DNA of 64,000 nucleotides from Clostridium thermopalmarium DSM 5974. Lineage in GTDB: Bacteria; Bacillota; Clostridia; Clostridiales; Clostridiaceae. How positions within the stretch are numbered: position 1 is the stretch's first letter; each line of letters opens with the position of its first letter. This document shows, one piece after another, positions 15,117 to 24,313 of this stretch. The DNA lies in assembly GCF_002995795.1 (NCBI RefSeq), contig NZ_PVXN01000012.1:1-64000 (forward strand). The letters run 5' to 3'. The translations under genes and the position numbers were made by a program. The notes under the pieces were generated by a model that was not told the origin of the DNA, made no database searches, and worked only from the letters and a program-made list of their open reading frames with translations.

Positions 15117-16427
15117 GTGGACATATCAATAGATTTTTTAGGCATACAAAAAAAAATCCGAGAATGCGACTTTAAATATGTAGAGGGTATAGTTAAACAG
15201 GTAATTGGACTTACCATAGAGGTTGAAGGTATAAAGGCATTTGTTGGAGAAGTTTGCGATATATATAATGAAAAAAATAACCTTATACCATGTGAAGTTG
15301 TTGGATTTAAGGAGGATAACGTTATTTTAATGCCTTTAGGAGAGCTAAATGGTATTGCACCAGGGTGTAGAGTTGTTCCATTAAGAAAGCCTTTAAGCGC
15401 CAAATGTTCTGAAGAATTATTTGGAAAAGTCCTTGATGGACTTGGAAGACCTCTTAATGGCGAAAAGCTAAAAACAGGTGAGGATTATCCTTTGGATACT
15501 GCTCCGCCAGATCCTCTTAAAAGAAGAAGAATAAAGGAGGCCATTGCAACAGGAGTAAGAGCTATAGACGGATTTTTAACCTGTGGAGAAGGACAAAGAA
15601 TAGGTATATTTGCTGGCAGCGGGGTTGGGAAAAGTACAACCTTAGGAATGATAGCAAGAGAAGCTAAAGCAGATGTAAATGTAATATCTCTAATTGGAGA
15701 AAGAGGAAGAGAAGTTTTAGATTTTATAGAAAAAGATTTAGGCGAAGAAGGACTAAAAAAGTCTATTATAGTGTGTGCTACTTCCGATCAGCCTGCTTTA
15801 GTAAGGTTAAAAGGAGCTTTTACAGCTACAGCCATAGCTGAATATTTTAGAGACAAAGGGAAAAAGGTTATATTAATGATGGACTCTGTAACTAGATTTG
15901 CTATGGCTCAAAGAGAGGTAGGACTTGCTATAGGAGAACCTCCAGCAACAAAGGGGTACACTCCTTCAGTGTTTGCTATGCTTCCAAGGCTTATGGAGAG
16001 ATCTGGAATGTCTGATAAAGGTTCCATAACAGCCTTTTATACGGTCTTGGTGGATGGAGATGATTTTAATGAACCCATTGCAGATGCGGTAAGAGGTATA
16101 CTAGATGGGCACATAGTGCTATCAAGAAGTTTAGCAGCTAAAAATCATTATCCAGCTATAGATATCTTAAGCAGTGTAAGCAGACTTATGTCAGAAATAG
16201 CTGATGAAGAACATAAAAAAGCAGCATCTTTTGCAAGAGACCTCCTAGCTACATATAAGAATTCAGAAGACTTAATTAATATAGGAGCTTATGTTAAAGG
16301 AAGCAATAAAAAGGTAGACTTATCAATACAATATTACGATGAAATAACTAATTATTTAAAACAAGGCATAAATGAACATAGTGATTTTAATGAAAGTATA
16401 AATAAACTTAAAAACATGTTTAAATAA
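15117..16427 (+). CDS. fliI: flagellum-specific ATPase FliI
   Basis: A 436-residue F1-beta-like ATPase that supports export of flagellar substrates. The GTG at 15117 with GGGGGAG 7 bases upstream is preferred. The in-frame ATG at 15102 has no RBS and overlaps this site. The Walker A motif is AGSGVGKS with Lys172. The Walker B strand VILMMDSVTRFAMAQREVGL and the FliI/YscN signature GEPPATKGYTPSVFAMLPRL are intact. It lies between fliH and fliJ, its regulator and stalk. Confidence 0.97.
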   Translation: MDISIDFLGIQKKIRECDFKYVEGIVKQVIGLTIEVEGIKAFVGEVCDIYNEKNNLIPCEVVGFKEDNVILMPLGELNGIAPGCRVVPLRKPLSAKCSEELFGKVLDGLGRPLNGEKLKTGEDYPLDTAPPDPLKRRRIKEAIATGVRAIDGFLTCGEGQRIGIFAGSGVGKSTTLGMIAREAKADVNVISLIGERGREVLDFIEKDLGEEGLKKSIIVCATSDQPALVRLKGAFTATAIAEYFRDKGKKVILMMDSVTRFAMAQREVGLAIGEPPATKGYTPSVFAMLPRLMERSGMSDKGSITAFYTVLVDGDDFNEPIADAVRGILDGHIVLSRSLAAKNHYPAIDILSSVSRLMSEIADEEHKKAASFARDLLATYKNSEDLINIGAYVKGSNKKVDLSIQYYDEITNYLKQGINEHSDFNESINKLKNMFK

Positions 16428-16460
16428 AAACTCAGTTTAAAATAGAATCGAGGAATTAAT

Positions 16461-16898
16461 ATGTCTGGTTTTAGTTTTAGACTTCAAAAGATTCTTGATA
16501 TTAGATATGCAAAAGAAGAAGAGAGCAAAAGAGAATTTAAGGCTGCTCAAGATGAAAAGAATTTAGTGGAAAAGAAATTAGAAACTTTGCAAAAGAGTTA
16601 TGATAAATATTCTAAGTTTGATTTGAATTGTAGTGCTGTTGAAAGAAAGATAAGGCAGAACTATTGCAATGCACTAAAATTTAATATAGATGAAACTAGT
16701 ATAGAACTTGAAAAAAAGGTGGAAATTTTAGAGAGAAAAAGAGAATTGCTAAAAAGTAGGCAAATTGAAAGAAAAACTGTAGAGATTTTAAGGGATAAAC
16801 AGAAACAAGCTTATATTAAAGAGCAAAATCTAAGAGAACAGAATGCTAATGATGAATTTGCTCTTTATGGATATATAAGAAATTTAGGAGTTAAATAA
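16461..16898 (+). CDS. fliJ: flagellar export protein FliJ
   Basis: A 145-residue, almost wholly coiled-coil protein. It begins FSFRLQKILDIRYAKEEESK, the usual FliJ start (F.L...L..R...E). FliJ is the central stalk that couples FliI to FlhA and escorts chaperones. Sequence conservation is low in this family, so assignment also depends on position between fliI and fliK. Confidence 0.88.
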   Translation: MSGFSFRLQKILDIRYAKEEESKREFKAAQDEKNLVEKKLETLQKSYDKYSKFDLNCSAVERKIRQNYCNALKFNIDETSIELEKKVEILERKRELLKSRQIERKTVEILRDKQKQAYIKEQNLREQNANDEFALYGYIRNLGVK

Positions 16899-16916
16899 TA
16901 GAAAGGAGGTGGAGTT

Positions 16917-18554
16917 ATGAGCAATTCAAGTATGAATATAAGTACTAATTTTGGCATTAATAATGCTGCTGCTAGCATGCCGCAAAATAATGTCACTAAT
17001 TGTAATCAAAATAAAACTGAAAATACAGATTTTAAAAATATGCTAGACAAGCTAAATTTAAAGTCCAAGTTTAACAGCTTGAAAAGAACTTCTACAGATA
17101 AGAATATAAAAGAGGATTTATATGAAGAATTAGATAAAGATTTAAATAGTGATTTAGATAAACTATATGTATCTACAGAGCAGATTTTTTATTTACACAC
17201 TAATGAAATAATGCAGATATTAGATAAAGTTTTTGATGATGAAAAAATAAAGGAATTACTTAGTGATATTGGTATTGATACTAATATTCATGGTGAATCT
17301 TTGTCTGATAATACTGCTGAAATATTTTTGAATAGTGAAAATGCTGAAAATATTTTAATGAGTGAACTTCAAACATTGATGAGTAAATCTAAGGATGATA
17401 GCATAAACAATTTAGATGATGCTAAAAAAAGCTCAAAAATAATAGATAGAATTTCAAGTGCTATAACTGCTAAGTTTTTTGAAGGGCTTGTTGAAAAAGG
17501 GGTAAATGAAAAACTAAATAATGAAATCTTCTTAAATAATTCTGAAAATTTATTTGGTATAAGCAACAGCAATTTAAATATTAACAGTGATAATTTAACT
17601 AATGTTTACACTAAATTGAATTTTATAAATGATGAATCAGCAATAGAAAAGCTTGTACAAGATATAAAAAATTCTATAAAGAATGCATTAAATAATGCTG
17701 TGGAGCAGAATATGCTCAATAAGGAAGAAATAAAAGTTGATGATGTAAAAATTGCTGTACAAGAGGCAATTGGAGAATCTTTAGAAAATATACAAAAAGA
17801 ATGGATTAAAGAAAAGTCATTATTAAGTAATGAAAATCCTTCAATTAGACCTTATGAAGAAGTTATGGACAAGATTAAGGAAAAGCTATTTGAAAAAACT
17901 GCATCATCAATATCTAAGTTCTCTGCAAATAAAACAAATGTAAATCAAGATAAAAAAGAGCACAGCTTATCTACCTTAGAAAGTAAAGAGGATAGATTAT
18001 TAAAAAATTTAGCTTTGGGAAATGAAAAGGATACAGATTATAAGTTTGATAGGGTAATGAATCTTATGAGTCATATTACAAAATCTGCTGATACTGTGTT
18101 CATAAACAAGTCAGAGAATATTGTAATTAATAGAGATACTTTAGTTAACGATATAATTAAGTCTGTAAAATATATGGAGCTAAATGATATAAAACAGATG
18201 ACAGTAAAGATAATGCCAAAAGAACTTGGAGAAGTTACTATTAAAATTACTATGGAAAATGGAATTATGAAGGCTAATATTACTGCATCTAATAAAGATG
18301 CATATAACCTTATAAATTTAAATATTCAGGATTTAAATGAAAAGTTAAGCCATCAGCAAATAAAAATACAAAACTTTACCGTTGATATTTATAATGGAGA
18401 TACTACATTTTTTAGTAGAGAAAACAGCAGTGAAAGGGACAGGCAGTTTAACAGCAAGAAAAATTCAGGAAGAGTTATAGCTGTAGATGACGATAGCGTG
18501 ATTGAAGATACTTCATTATTAGATGAAGAGAATGGTGTAAATGTCTTTGTATAA
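16917..18554 (+). CDS. fliK: flagellar hook-length control protein FliK
   Basis: A 545-residue exported ruler protein. The first 370 residues are Asn/Lys/Ser-rich with low complexity, as expected for the ruler part. The C-terminal Flg_hook domain (about 410-500) is recognisable by MTVKIMPKELGEVTIKITME and by LNEKLSHQQIKIQNFTVDIY. This domain contacts FlhB and switches export specificity from hook to filament proteins. A strong AAGGAGG precedes the ATG, and flgD follows after 12 bases. Confidence 0.92.
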   Translation: MSNSSMNISTNFGINNAAASMPQNNVTNCNQNKTENTDFKNMLDKLNLKSKFNSLKRTSTDKNIKEDLYEELDKDLNSDLDKLYVSTEQIFYLHTNEIMQILDKVFDDEKIKELLSDIGIDTNIHGESLSDNTAEIFLNSENAENILMSELQTLMSKSKDDSINNLDDAKKSSKIIDRISSAITAKFFEGLVEKGVNEKLNNEIFLNNSENLFGISNSNLNINSDNLTNVYTKLNFINDESAIEKLVQDIKNSIKNALNNAVEQNMLNKEEIKVDDVKIAVQEAIGESLENIQKEWIKEKSLLSNENPSIRPYEEVMDKIKEKLFEKTASSISKFSANKTNVNQDKKEHSLSTLESKEDRLLKNLALGNEKDTDYKFDRVMNLMSHITKSADTVFINKSENIVINRDTLVNDIIKSVKYMELNDIKQMTVKIMPKELGEVTIKITMENGIMKANITASNKDAYNLINLNIQDLNEKLSHQQIKIQNFTVDIYNGDTTFFSRENSSERDRQFNSKKNSGRVIAVDDDSVIEDTSLLDEENGVNVFV

Positions 18555-18566
18555 GGAGGTAAACTT

Positions 18567-19262
18567 ATGATAGATCCAGTTTTATCATCACAAACTGCAA
18601 CAGAACGAGGCACTAAAATAGTAAAAAAGGGTCAAGAGATGGATAAAAATGCATTTTTAAAAATTTTAACTGCAGAATTAACTAATCAAGACCCTATGAA
18701 TGCAAAAGATTCTACAGCCTATGTATCTCAGTTAGCTCAATTTACAAGCCTTGAACAAATGACAAACTTAAATAATACTATGAGTTTTAATTCCGCAACC
18801 AATCTTGTAGGAAAAACTGTGGCTTTAGATGTCTATGATGGAAATGGAAGGCAATACGGTGGAACTGTAGTGAATGTAGCTAGAGATGGAGATGAAATTA
18901 ATCTGACTGTAAAAGTAGGAAAATATGAAGGAGATAAACTAATAGGATATGAAGAAAAAAAATTCTCCTTTAATGATGTGTCTGAAGTTTTGGATATTGG
19001 AGATTATAAGTCAGAAATGCTTCTATATTTGATTGATAACATATCATATACAAATAGCAACATGAATTTTATGCTAGCATCTAATTTAGTTAATAAGCAG
19101 GTTGAGTTAAGTGTAAAATCAGGTGATACTACAGAAAATTATTCAGGAACTGTAATTGAAGCTTTTAGAACATCAGATGGCATTAAATTGAAGGTTAGAC
19201 TTGAAGACAGTGGAGAAGAAAAAGAATTTTATTATAATGATGTAGTAAAGGTAAAAGAATAG
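18567..19262 (+). CDS. flgD: flagellar hook assembly (capping) protein FlgD
   Basis: A 231-residue hook-cap protein. The N-terminal export and assembly region has the family signature MDKNAFLKILTAELTNQDPM, then DSTAYVSQLAQFTSLEQM (residues about 26-66). Two short beta domains of related sequence follow (NLVGKTVALDVYDG and NLVNKQVELSVKSG). The RBS AAGGAGG is ideal. It lies between fliK and hook protein flgE, as in other Firmicutes. Confidence 0.93.
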   Translation: MIDPVLSSQTATERGTKIVKKGQEMDKNAFLKILTAELTNQDPMNAKDSTAYVSQLAQFTSLEQMTNLNNTMSFNSATNLVGKTVALDVYDGNGRQYGGTVVNVARDGDEINLTVKVGKYEGDKLIGYEEKKFSFNDVSEVLDIGDYKSEMLLYLIDNISYTNSNMNFMLASNLVNKQVELSVKSGDTTENYSGTVIEAFRTSDGIKLKVRLEDSGEEKEFYYNDVVKVKE

Positions 19263-19281
19263 ATGATTTTAGGTGATATCT

Positions 19282-19671
19282 ATGGGTTATAGAGTGATAA
19301 ATGGCAAATTATATCCCATTGGAAATTTTCCTCATAGTACTAGAAGTGAACAAATTTCAAATAAAAATAGTTCTAGTACATTTGAAGAAATTCTAAAAAA
19401 GGAAATTGATAAAAGTTCTAATTTTATAATATCAAATCATGCTGCAAAAAGGCTTGAAGATAGGAATATAAGATTTACTGAAGAAGACATGAACAGTATA
19501 AATAAAGGAATTAATATGGCAAGTGAAAAAGGAGCAAGAGATTCTTTAATTCTTTATAAAGATGTAGCATTAGTTGCAAGTATAAAGAACAGAACTATAA
19601 TAACAGCAGTTGATAGAGATGAATCAAAAGGAAATGTGTTTACGAATATAGACAGCGTAGTGCTGTTATAG
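19282..19671 (+). CDS. flagellar operon protein, TIGR02530-like
   Basis: A 129-residue protein. The ATG at 19282 is preceded by AGGTGAT (5 bases); an in-frame GTG at 19273 lies within this RBS. The C-terminal part, from SNHAAKRLEDRNI through NKGINMASEKGARDSLIL and VALVASIKNRTIITAVD, matches the small protein family that sits between flgD and flgE in Firmicutes flagellar operons. The biochemical role is not known; a link to hook assembly is inferred from position. Confidence 0.8.
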   Translation: MGYRVINGKLYPIGNFPHSTRSEQISNKNSSSTFEEILKKEIDKSSNFIISNHAAKRLEDRNIRFTEEDMNSINKGINMASEKGARDSLILYKDVALVASIKNRTIITAVDRDESKGNVFTNIDSVVLL

Positions 19672-19673
19672 AG

Positions 19674-19714
19674 GCTGGACCGAAAGGAAGCCAAACTCTG
19701 ATGAAAGACAGAGT
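19674..19714 (+). promoter_or_regulatory. two stacked RNA hairpins upstream of flgE
   Basis: In the 114-base gap before flgE, GGCT and AGCC enclose an inner CC-GAAA-GG with a GNRA tetraloop (about 19674-19693). After a short AAA linker, ACTCTG (19695-19700) pairs with CAGAGT (19709-19714). The segment is much more GC-rich than the surrounding DNA and has no T-run, so it is not a standard terminator. It could set mRNA processing, stability or translation of flgE. It matches no riboswitch known to me. Confidence 0.45.
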
Positions 19715-19785
19715 CAGAGCAAATGAATTCATAAAAATATTTGAAAACATAAAAATTTTAATAGAAAGAGTTGGGGGTAATCAAA

Positions 19786-20829
19786 ATGCTAAGATCTATG
19801 TATGCAGGAATAAGCGGAATGAAAGTTAATCAAACAAAGCTTGATGTAACAGGCAATAATATTGCTAATGTAGGAACTACTGCTTTTAAAGGTTCTAGAG
19901 TAAGATTTCAGGATATGCTAAGTCAAACTATTTCAGATGCTACAGCACCAGGAAGAACTCAAGGTGGTGTAAATTCAAAACAAGTAGGTATTGGAGTGCA
20001 GGTTGCAGGAATAGACACATTAGTAACTCAAGGTACGTTGCAGCCTACTAGTAGAAACTTAGATGTTGCAATAGATGGTGAAGGATATCTTATAGTTGGT
20101 AAAGGACCATTTCCGGAGGACAATGATACAGCGGTAATAATTGGTGGAGAAGATACAGATTTTGAGGAACAACATAAGATTTTAGAAAGTAATGGAATGA
20201 ACATAAGTTATACAAGAGATGGAGCTCTTGTTAGAGACAGTAAGGGAAATCTATTAACGTCAGATGGATATAGAGTATTAGGATATTTTATTTCAAGTGA
20301 TAATAGTGGTCCTAGCATAGATTATGGTGCAGTTGATGAAAAAGGACAACCTACTGTAAATTTTGTTGATCCTAATGATGAGGGATTTATGGCAGGCGAA
20401 ACACTTGTTCCTCTTAGAATACCTGATACTGTGTTAAAGGATGGAGAAACTTTAAGAGTAACCAGTTTTTCAATTGAAAAAGACGGAGTTATAAAAGCTG
20501 TATTGGAGGATGGAAGCGTTACAGCTCTTGGACAAATTGCTATGGCATCTTTTACTAATCCAGCTGGACTTGAAAAAGTAGGTAATAATCTTTATAAAAA
20601 TACAGCAAACTCAGGAGATGCAATAGTGAGAAGTGGAGTAGGTGCAGAAGATTTTGACAACAGTAATGCTTATGGAGATATTGTTAGTGGGTGTCTTGAA
20701 ATGTCAAATGTTGATCTTGCAGAACAATTCACAGATATGATAGTAAGCACAAGGGCCTTCCAAGCAGCCAGCAAAACAATTAGTACAGCAGATGAAATTT
20801 TACAGGATATTATTAATCTTAAGAGATAA
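19786..20829 (+). CDS. flgE: flagellar hook protein FlgE
   Basis: The start is the ATG at 19786 with GGGGGT 8 bases upstream. The 347-residue protein opens with MLRSMYAGISGMKVNQTKLD, then GNNIANVGTTAFKG, the hook/rod signature. The central domain has DTVLKDGETLRVTSFSIEKD and GQIAMASFTNPAGLEKVGNN. It ends with the D0 helix ADEILQDIINLKR. The length is short but normal for a Firmicutes hook lacking extra outer domains. It follows flgD and the TIGR02530-like gene. Confidence 0.93.
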   Translation: MLRSMYAGISGMKVNQTKLDVTGNNIANVGTTAFKGSRVRFQDMLSQTISDATAPGRTQGGVNSKQVGIGVQVAGIDTLVTQGTLQPTSRNLDVAIDGEGYLIVGKGPFPEDNDTAVIIGGEDTDFEEQHKILESNGMNISYTRDGALVRDSKGNLLTSDGYRVLGYFISSDNSGPSIDYGAVDEKGQPTVNFVDPNDEGFMAGETLVPLRIPDTVLKDGETLRVTSFSIEKDGVIKAVLEDGSVTALGQIAMASFTNPAGLEKVGNNLYKNTANSGDAIVRSGVGAEDFDNSNAYGDIVSGCLEMSNVDLAEQFTDMIVSTRAFQAASKTISTADEILQDIINLKR

Positions 20830-20840
20830 TGATTACAACA

Positions 20841-20929
20841 ATTGACAATGTATAATAAAAAATTGACAAATGATTTAAAGAAATTTTTCAAGAATTTCTT
20901 TAAGTCATTGTCAATTCTAAATTGTCAAT
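20841..20929. repeat. nested inverted repeat between flgE and flbD
   Basis: AATTGACAAATGATTTAAAGAAATT (20861-20885) pairs with 20893-20916 with one bulge and one mismatch around a 7-base loop. Outside it, ATTGACAAT (20841-20849) pairs with ATTGTCAAT (20921-20929). The long stem has no T-run after it. It may be a small non-coding repeat of the sort scattered in clostridial genomes, or an RNA structure that tunes flbD-motAB expression relative to the hook gene. Confidence 0.6.
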
Positions 20930-20948
20930 TTAAAAGTGGAGGGTTGTT

Positions 20949-21140
20949 ATGATAAATGTGACAGGCTTAAATAATAAGAAAATGTATTTAAATTCAGACC
21001 ATATTGAAAAGATAGAACAGGTTCCAGAGACTATAATAACCCTTACCAATGGCAAAAAGTACATTGTGCTTGAAACACCACAAGAAGTTATAAATAGAGT
21101 TATAGAATACAAGAGAAAGATTTTTACATTGGGTTTATAG
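20949..21140 (+). CDS. flbD: FlbD family flagellar protein
   Basis: A 63-residue protein with the family pattern MINVTGLNNKKMYLNSDHIE and then IEQVPETIITLTNGKKYIVLE. The FlbD (SwrD/YlzI) family acts with the stator; in Bacillus subtilis SwrD increases motor power during swarming. Its place directly before motA agrees with this. RBS GGAGGG precedes the ATG. Confidence 0.85.
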   Translation: MINVTGLNNKKMYLNSDHIEKIEQVPETIITLTNGKKYIVLETPQEVINRVIEYKRKIFTLGL

Positions 21141-21153
21141 GAGGCAATTTATA

Positions 21154-21963
21154 ATGAAAAGACAAGATATGCTAACTCTTGTAGGACTACTAGCAGGTAG
21201 TGGACTTATGGTTTACGGTATGCTAAGCGGTGGAGGAACATTTAAAATGTTTTATGACTTACCATCAATAGCAATTACCGTAGGAGGATCCTTTAGTGCT
21301 TTACTAATCAATTATCCTTTAAATGAGTTTAAAAGAATGGTTAAAGTTCTAATACAATCCTTTAAAGATAGCAGTATGGATGGATTATCTATAATTAGTG
21401 AATTTGGAGAGCTGTCTAAAAAAGCTAGACGTGAGGGATTATTATCCCTTGAAGATGATATTGATAAGATAGAGGATGAATTTTTAAAGAAAGGCCTTCA
21501 AATGGTGGTAGATGGAATTGAACCTGAAACTATAAGAGAAATCTTGGAGCTAGAGATAAGCGAGATGGAAAAAAGACATAAGGACGGTTCAGATATGCTA
21601 AGATCCTGGGCTGCTTATGCACCAGCTTTTGGTATGCTTGGTACTCTTATAGGATTAATTCAAATGCTTGCAAATCTTAATGATCCATCATCTCTTGGAC
21701 CAGGTATGGGAAAAGCACTTATAACAACCTATTATGGTTCTCTTATTGCCAATTTGATCATGAATCCTATGGCATCAAATTTGAACTACAAAAGTAGTAG
21801 GGAGACTACTGCAAGAGAAATGATGTTAGAAGGTGTACTTGCAATACAGTCAGGAGTTAATCCAAGGATTGTAGAAGAAAAGCTAGTATCTTATTTAAAT
21901 CCTTTAGATAAGAAAAAATATTATGAAGTGCAAGCAGCTAGTGAGGTGGGAGCAGATGTCTAA
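21154..21963 (+). CDS. motA: flagellar stator protein MotA
   Basis: A 269-residue proton-channel subunit with four membrane segments (about 7-27, 33-52, 150-175 and 183-205). The cytoplasmic loop holds charged residues that contact FliG (KKARREGLLSLEDD). The conserved Pro/Gly motif is seen in AAYAPAFGMLGTLIGLIQML. The stop overlaps the motB start by 8 bases, so the two subunits are made together. Confidence 0.93.
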   Translation: MKRQDMLTLVGLLAGSGLMVYGMLSGGGTFKMFYDLPSIAITVGGSFSALLINYPLNEFKRMVKVLIQSFKDSSMDGLSIISEFGELSKKARREGLLSLEDDIDKIEDEFLKKGLQMVVDGIEPETIREILELEISEMEKRHKDGSDMLRSWAAYAPAFGMLGTLIGLIQMLANLNDPSSLGPGMGKALITTYYGSLIANLIMNPMASNLNYKSSRETTAREMMLEGVLAIQSGVNPRIVEEKLVSYLNPLDKKKYYEVQAASEVGADV

Positions 21964-22684
21964 ACGAAAAAAAAGAGAAGGCGACGAAATCAATACAGAG
22001 GCATGGCTAGCTACTTATGCAGATACAATTACTTTGGTTTTAACTTTTTTCGTTTTGTTATATTCCTACTCAAATATAGATGCTATAAAATTTCAAAAGA
22101 TGACTAATTCTATACAATCTGTTTTTACTGGTGAAGCTGGTGATAGTATTTTAGAATTTAATAGCAATGGAGAAGTTCCTATTGTAGGGCCCCCTCAAGA
22201 TTTAGCTCCTCAACAAGGAGGAGAAAACAGAGGAATGTATGATAAGGTTAAGAGCTTTGTTAAATCAAATGATCTTGAAAATATAGCTGAAATAAAGAGA
22301 GATTCTAAGGGAATTATAATCGAATTAAAAGATAATGTATTGTTTGATACTGGAAAAGCAGATTTAAAGGAGCCTAGTAAACAAGTTTTAGATAAAATTG
22401 CTAAACTCATAGCATCTATTCCAAATGAAATAATTGTAGAAGGGCATACAGACAATGTACCTATTCATAATTATCAGTTTGAAAGCAACTGGGAATTATC
22501 TACTCAAAGAGCTGTTAATGTATTAAAGTATTTTGTTGAAAGTAAAGGAATGAATCCTAAAAGATTTCAAGCGGCAGGGTATGGGGAACATAGACCTATA
22601 GTTCCAAATACTACATATGCCAACAAGGCGAAAAATAGAAGAGTTAATATATTAATTGTAGCAAGTGAAAAGGAGAATAAGTAA
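21956..22684 (+). CDS. motB: flagellar stator protein MotB
   Basis: The start at 21956 (GAGGTGGGA 5 bases upstream) gives 242 residues; a frame-compatible ATG at 21923 lies within motA. One membrane helix (about 19-40) carries the ion-binding Asp23 in TYADTITLVLTFFVLLYS. The periplasmic OmpA-like peptidoglycan-binding domain (about 110-235) has DNVLFDTGKADL, IIVEGHTDNVPIH and GYGEHRPIVPN. It anchors the stator to the wall. Tyr/Ala residues in the helix look proton-type, but ion choice is not certain from sequence. Confidence 0.93.
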   Translation: MSKRKKREGDEINTEAWLATYADTITLVLTFFVLLYSYSNIDAIKFQKMTNSIQSVFTGEAGDSILEFNSNGEVPIVGPPQDLAPQQGGENRGMYDKVKSFVKSNDLENIAEIKRDSKGIIIELKDNVLFDTGKADLKEPSKQVLDKIAKLIASIPNEIIVEGHTDNVPIHNYQFESNWELSTQRAVNVLKYFVESKGMNPKRFQAAGYGEHRPIVPNTTYANKAKNRRVNILIVASEKENK

Positions 22685-22685
22685 T

Positions 22686-23165
22686 ATGGCAGATGGAGAA
22701 AAGAAAACAACTTCAAAAGGAAATGTTTTAAAGGTAGCTATAATAGTACTATTATCAATAATCCTTTTAGGTGGTGGAATTTTTGCAGGATATTATATAG
22801 CCTATAAAGATAAAACTACTGAAACTTATATTAAGCCTGTTAGTACAGGTATAACACAAAAAACATTTTCTTTAGATGAATTTCTAGTAAATCTAAAATC
22901 AGATGGGACTTCAAGATATCTAAAAACACAGATATATGTAGGATATGCTGATGTTAAAGAAAATAAGGAGTTACAAGCAGAGTTAGAAAATAATAAAGCT
23001 ATTTTAAGAGATGCTGTTAATACTGTGTTAAGATCAAAAAAGCCAGAAGATTTCTCAGAGGCTGGAGTTGAAAAGATGAAAGAGGAAATTAAGAATAAGA
23101 TTAATCCCCTTTTAACAAAAGGACAGATTTTGGATGTATATTTCTATGAAATAATTGTTCAATAG
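22686..23165 (+). CDS. fliL: flagellar basal body-associated protein FliL
   Basis: A 159-residue protein with one N-terminal membrane helix (about 15-38, [21 protein letters not shown]) and an exterior domain. The domain includes [21 protein letters not shown] and [17 protein letters not shown], typical of FliL, which surrounds and supports the stator. The ATG at 22686 follows AGGAGA and begins one base after the motB stop. In Bacillus fliM follows here; in this window fliO follows instead. Confidence 0.9.
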   Translation: MADGEKKTTSKGNVLKVAIIVLLSIILLGGGIFAGYYIAYKDKTTETYIKPVSTGITQKTFSLDEFLVNLKSDGTSRYLKTQIYVGYADVKENKELQAELENNKAILRDAVNTVLRSKKPEDFSEAGVEKMKEEIKNKINPLLTKGQILDVYFYEIIVQ

Positions 23166-23179
23166 TAGGGATGTTTAAT

Positions 23180-23536
23180 ATGGAAACCAAAGAAACTATA
23201 ATAATGTTCTTTAAGGTAGTAGTATTTTTACCATTCATAATATTTTTAATATATTTGTTTTTTAAGTATGGAGGAGCTAAGCTTCAAGAAATGCAAAGTG
23301 GTAAACATATGAGAATATTGGATAGATTACCTTTGACAAAGGATAACTGTCTTTTAGTTGTGAAAATAGGTGAAAGGGGCTATGTAATTTCTTCGGCTCA
23401 GGGAAGAGTGGAAATATTAATGAAACTTAGTGATTTAGAACTTAGTGAAATTGAAAAAGATAATAAAATTCAGCAATATGGCAACTTTAAAGAAGTAGTA
23501 TCTAAACTTATGGTAAAAAAGGAAGATAATAAATGA
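23180..23536 (+). CDS. fliO: flagellar biosynthetic protein FliO
   Basis: A 118-residue protein with one membrane helix (about 8-28, [21 protein letters not shown]). A short cytoplasmic domain follows with [27 protein letters not shown] cut by no frameshift. FliO assists assembly of the FliP ring of the export gate. The ATG at 23180 sits 8 bases after AGGGA; the ATG at 23171 lies directly on that RBS. The end overlaps fliP by 4 bases. Confidence 0.85.
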   Translation: METKETIIMFFKVVVFLPFIIFLIYLFFKYGGAKLQEMQSGKHMRILDRLPLTKDNCLLVVKIGERGYVISSAQGRVEILMKLSDLELSEIEKDNKIQQYGNFKEVVSKLMVKKEDNK

Positions 23537-24303
23537 AAAAAAATAAAGTCTTATTAATGGGTTTAATTATATTTGTAATTATGTTTTTAGCAGGAGTAAA
23601 GGCATATGCAGCTCCAGAAACTTTACCAGTTCCTAAAATTGATATTTCGATAGATGGTGCAAGCTCTCCAAAGGATTATGTAGATAATATAAAGCTACTT
23701 ATGGTTCTTACTGTACTTTCAGTTTTACCTTCATTCTTAGTAATGATGACTAGTTTTACTAGAATAATTGTAGTTTTAGGATTTACAAGAAATGCTTTAG
23801 GAACTCAGCAATCTCCTCCAAATCAAGTATTAGTTGGACTTGCTCTTTTTCTTACTATATTTATAATGTATCCAACTTACAATACTATTAATAGTGAGGC
23901 AGTCAAGCCATTCTTAGAAAATAAGATAAATCAGCAGCAAGCCTTAGAAAGAGCATCAAAACCGATACGTAAATTTATGTTGAAGGAAACGAGAGAAAAG
24001 GATTTAGAGTTGTTTTTGGATATTTCTAAGGCTGATAAATCTAAAATAACTAAAGACAATGCCCCACTTAAGGCAGTAATTCCCGCTTTTATAATAAGTG
24101 AACTTAAAACAGCGTTTACTATTGGATTCTTGATATATGTACCTTTTTTAATAATAGATATTGTGGTGGCAAGTATTTTGATGTCTATGGGAATGTTTAT
24201 GCTGCCGCCAGTTATGATATCACTACCTTTTAAAATATTGTTGTTTGTAATGGTAGACGGATGGTATCTTCTAACAAAGTCGTTAGTTTTGGGATTTTCG
24301 TGA
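23533..24303 (+). CDS. fliP: flagellar export gate protein FliP
   Basis: A 256-residue membrane protein with a cleavable-type signal (residues 1-27, ending KAYAA) and four further membrane segments. Family signatures are [20 protein letters not shown] and, near the end, [20 protein letters not shown]. FliP forms the pentameric core of the export gate. It is in the conserved order fliO-fliP-fliQ-fliR. Confidence 0.96.
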   Translation: MKKNKVLLMGLIIFVIMFLAGVKAYAAPETLPVPKIDISIDGASSPKDYVDNIKLLMVLTVLSVLPSFLVMMTSFTRIIVVLGFTRNALGTQQSPPNQVLVGLALFLTIFIMYPTYNTINSEAVKPFLENKINQQQALERASKPIRKFMLKETREKDLELFLDISKADKSKITKDNAPLKAVIPAFIISELKTAFTIGFLIYVPFLIIDIVVASILMSMGMFMLPPVMISLPFKILLFVMVDGWYLLTKSLVLGFS

Positions 24304-24313
24304 GGTGATATGA

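Noticed and set aside
19698-19706. CTGATGA near a GAAA before flgE, recalling the hammerhead ribozyme core
   Set aside because: The GAAA lies 5' of CTGATGA inside a separate small hairpin, and the stems do not form the three-way junction. The pairing ACTCTG/CAGAGT absorbs the CTG of the supposed core.
20841-20865. TTGACA and TATAAT together upstream of flbD, resembling a sigma-A promoter
   Set aside because: The two hexamers are only 3 bases apart. They are parts of the inverted repeat, and the second TTGACA has no -10 at 16-18 bases.
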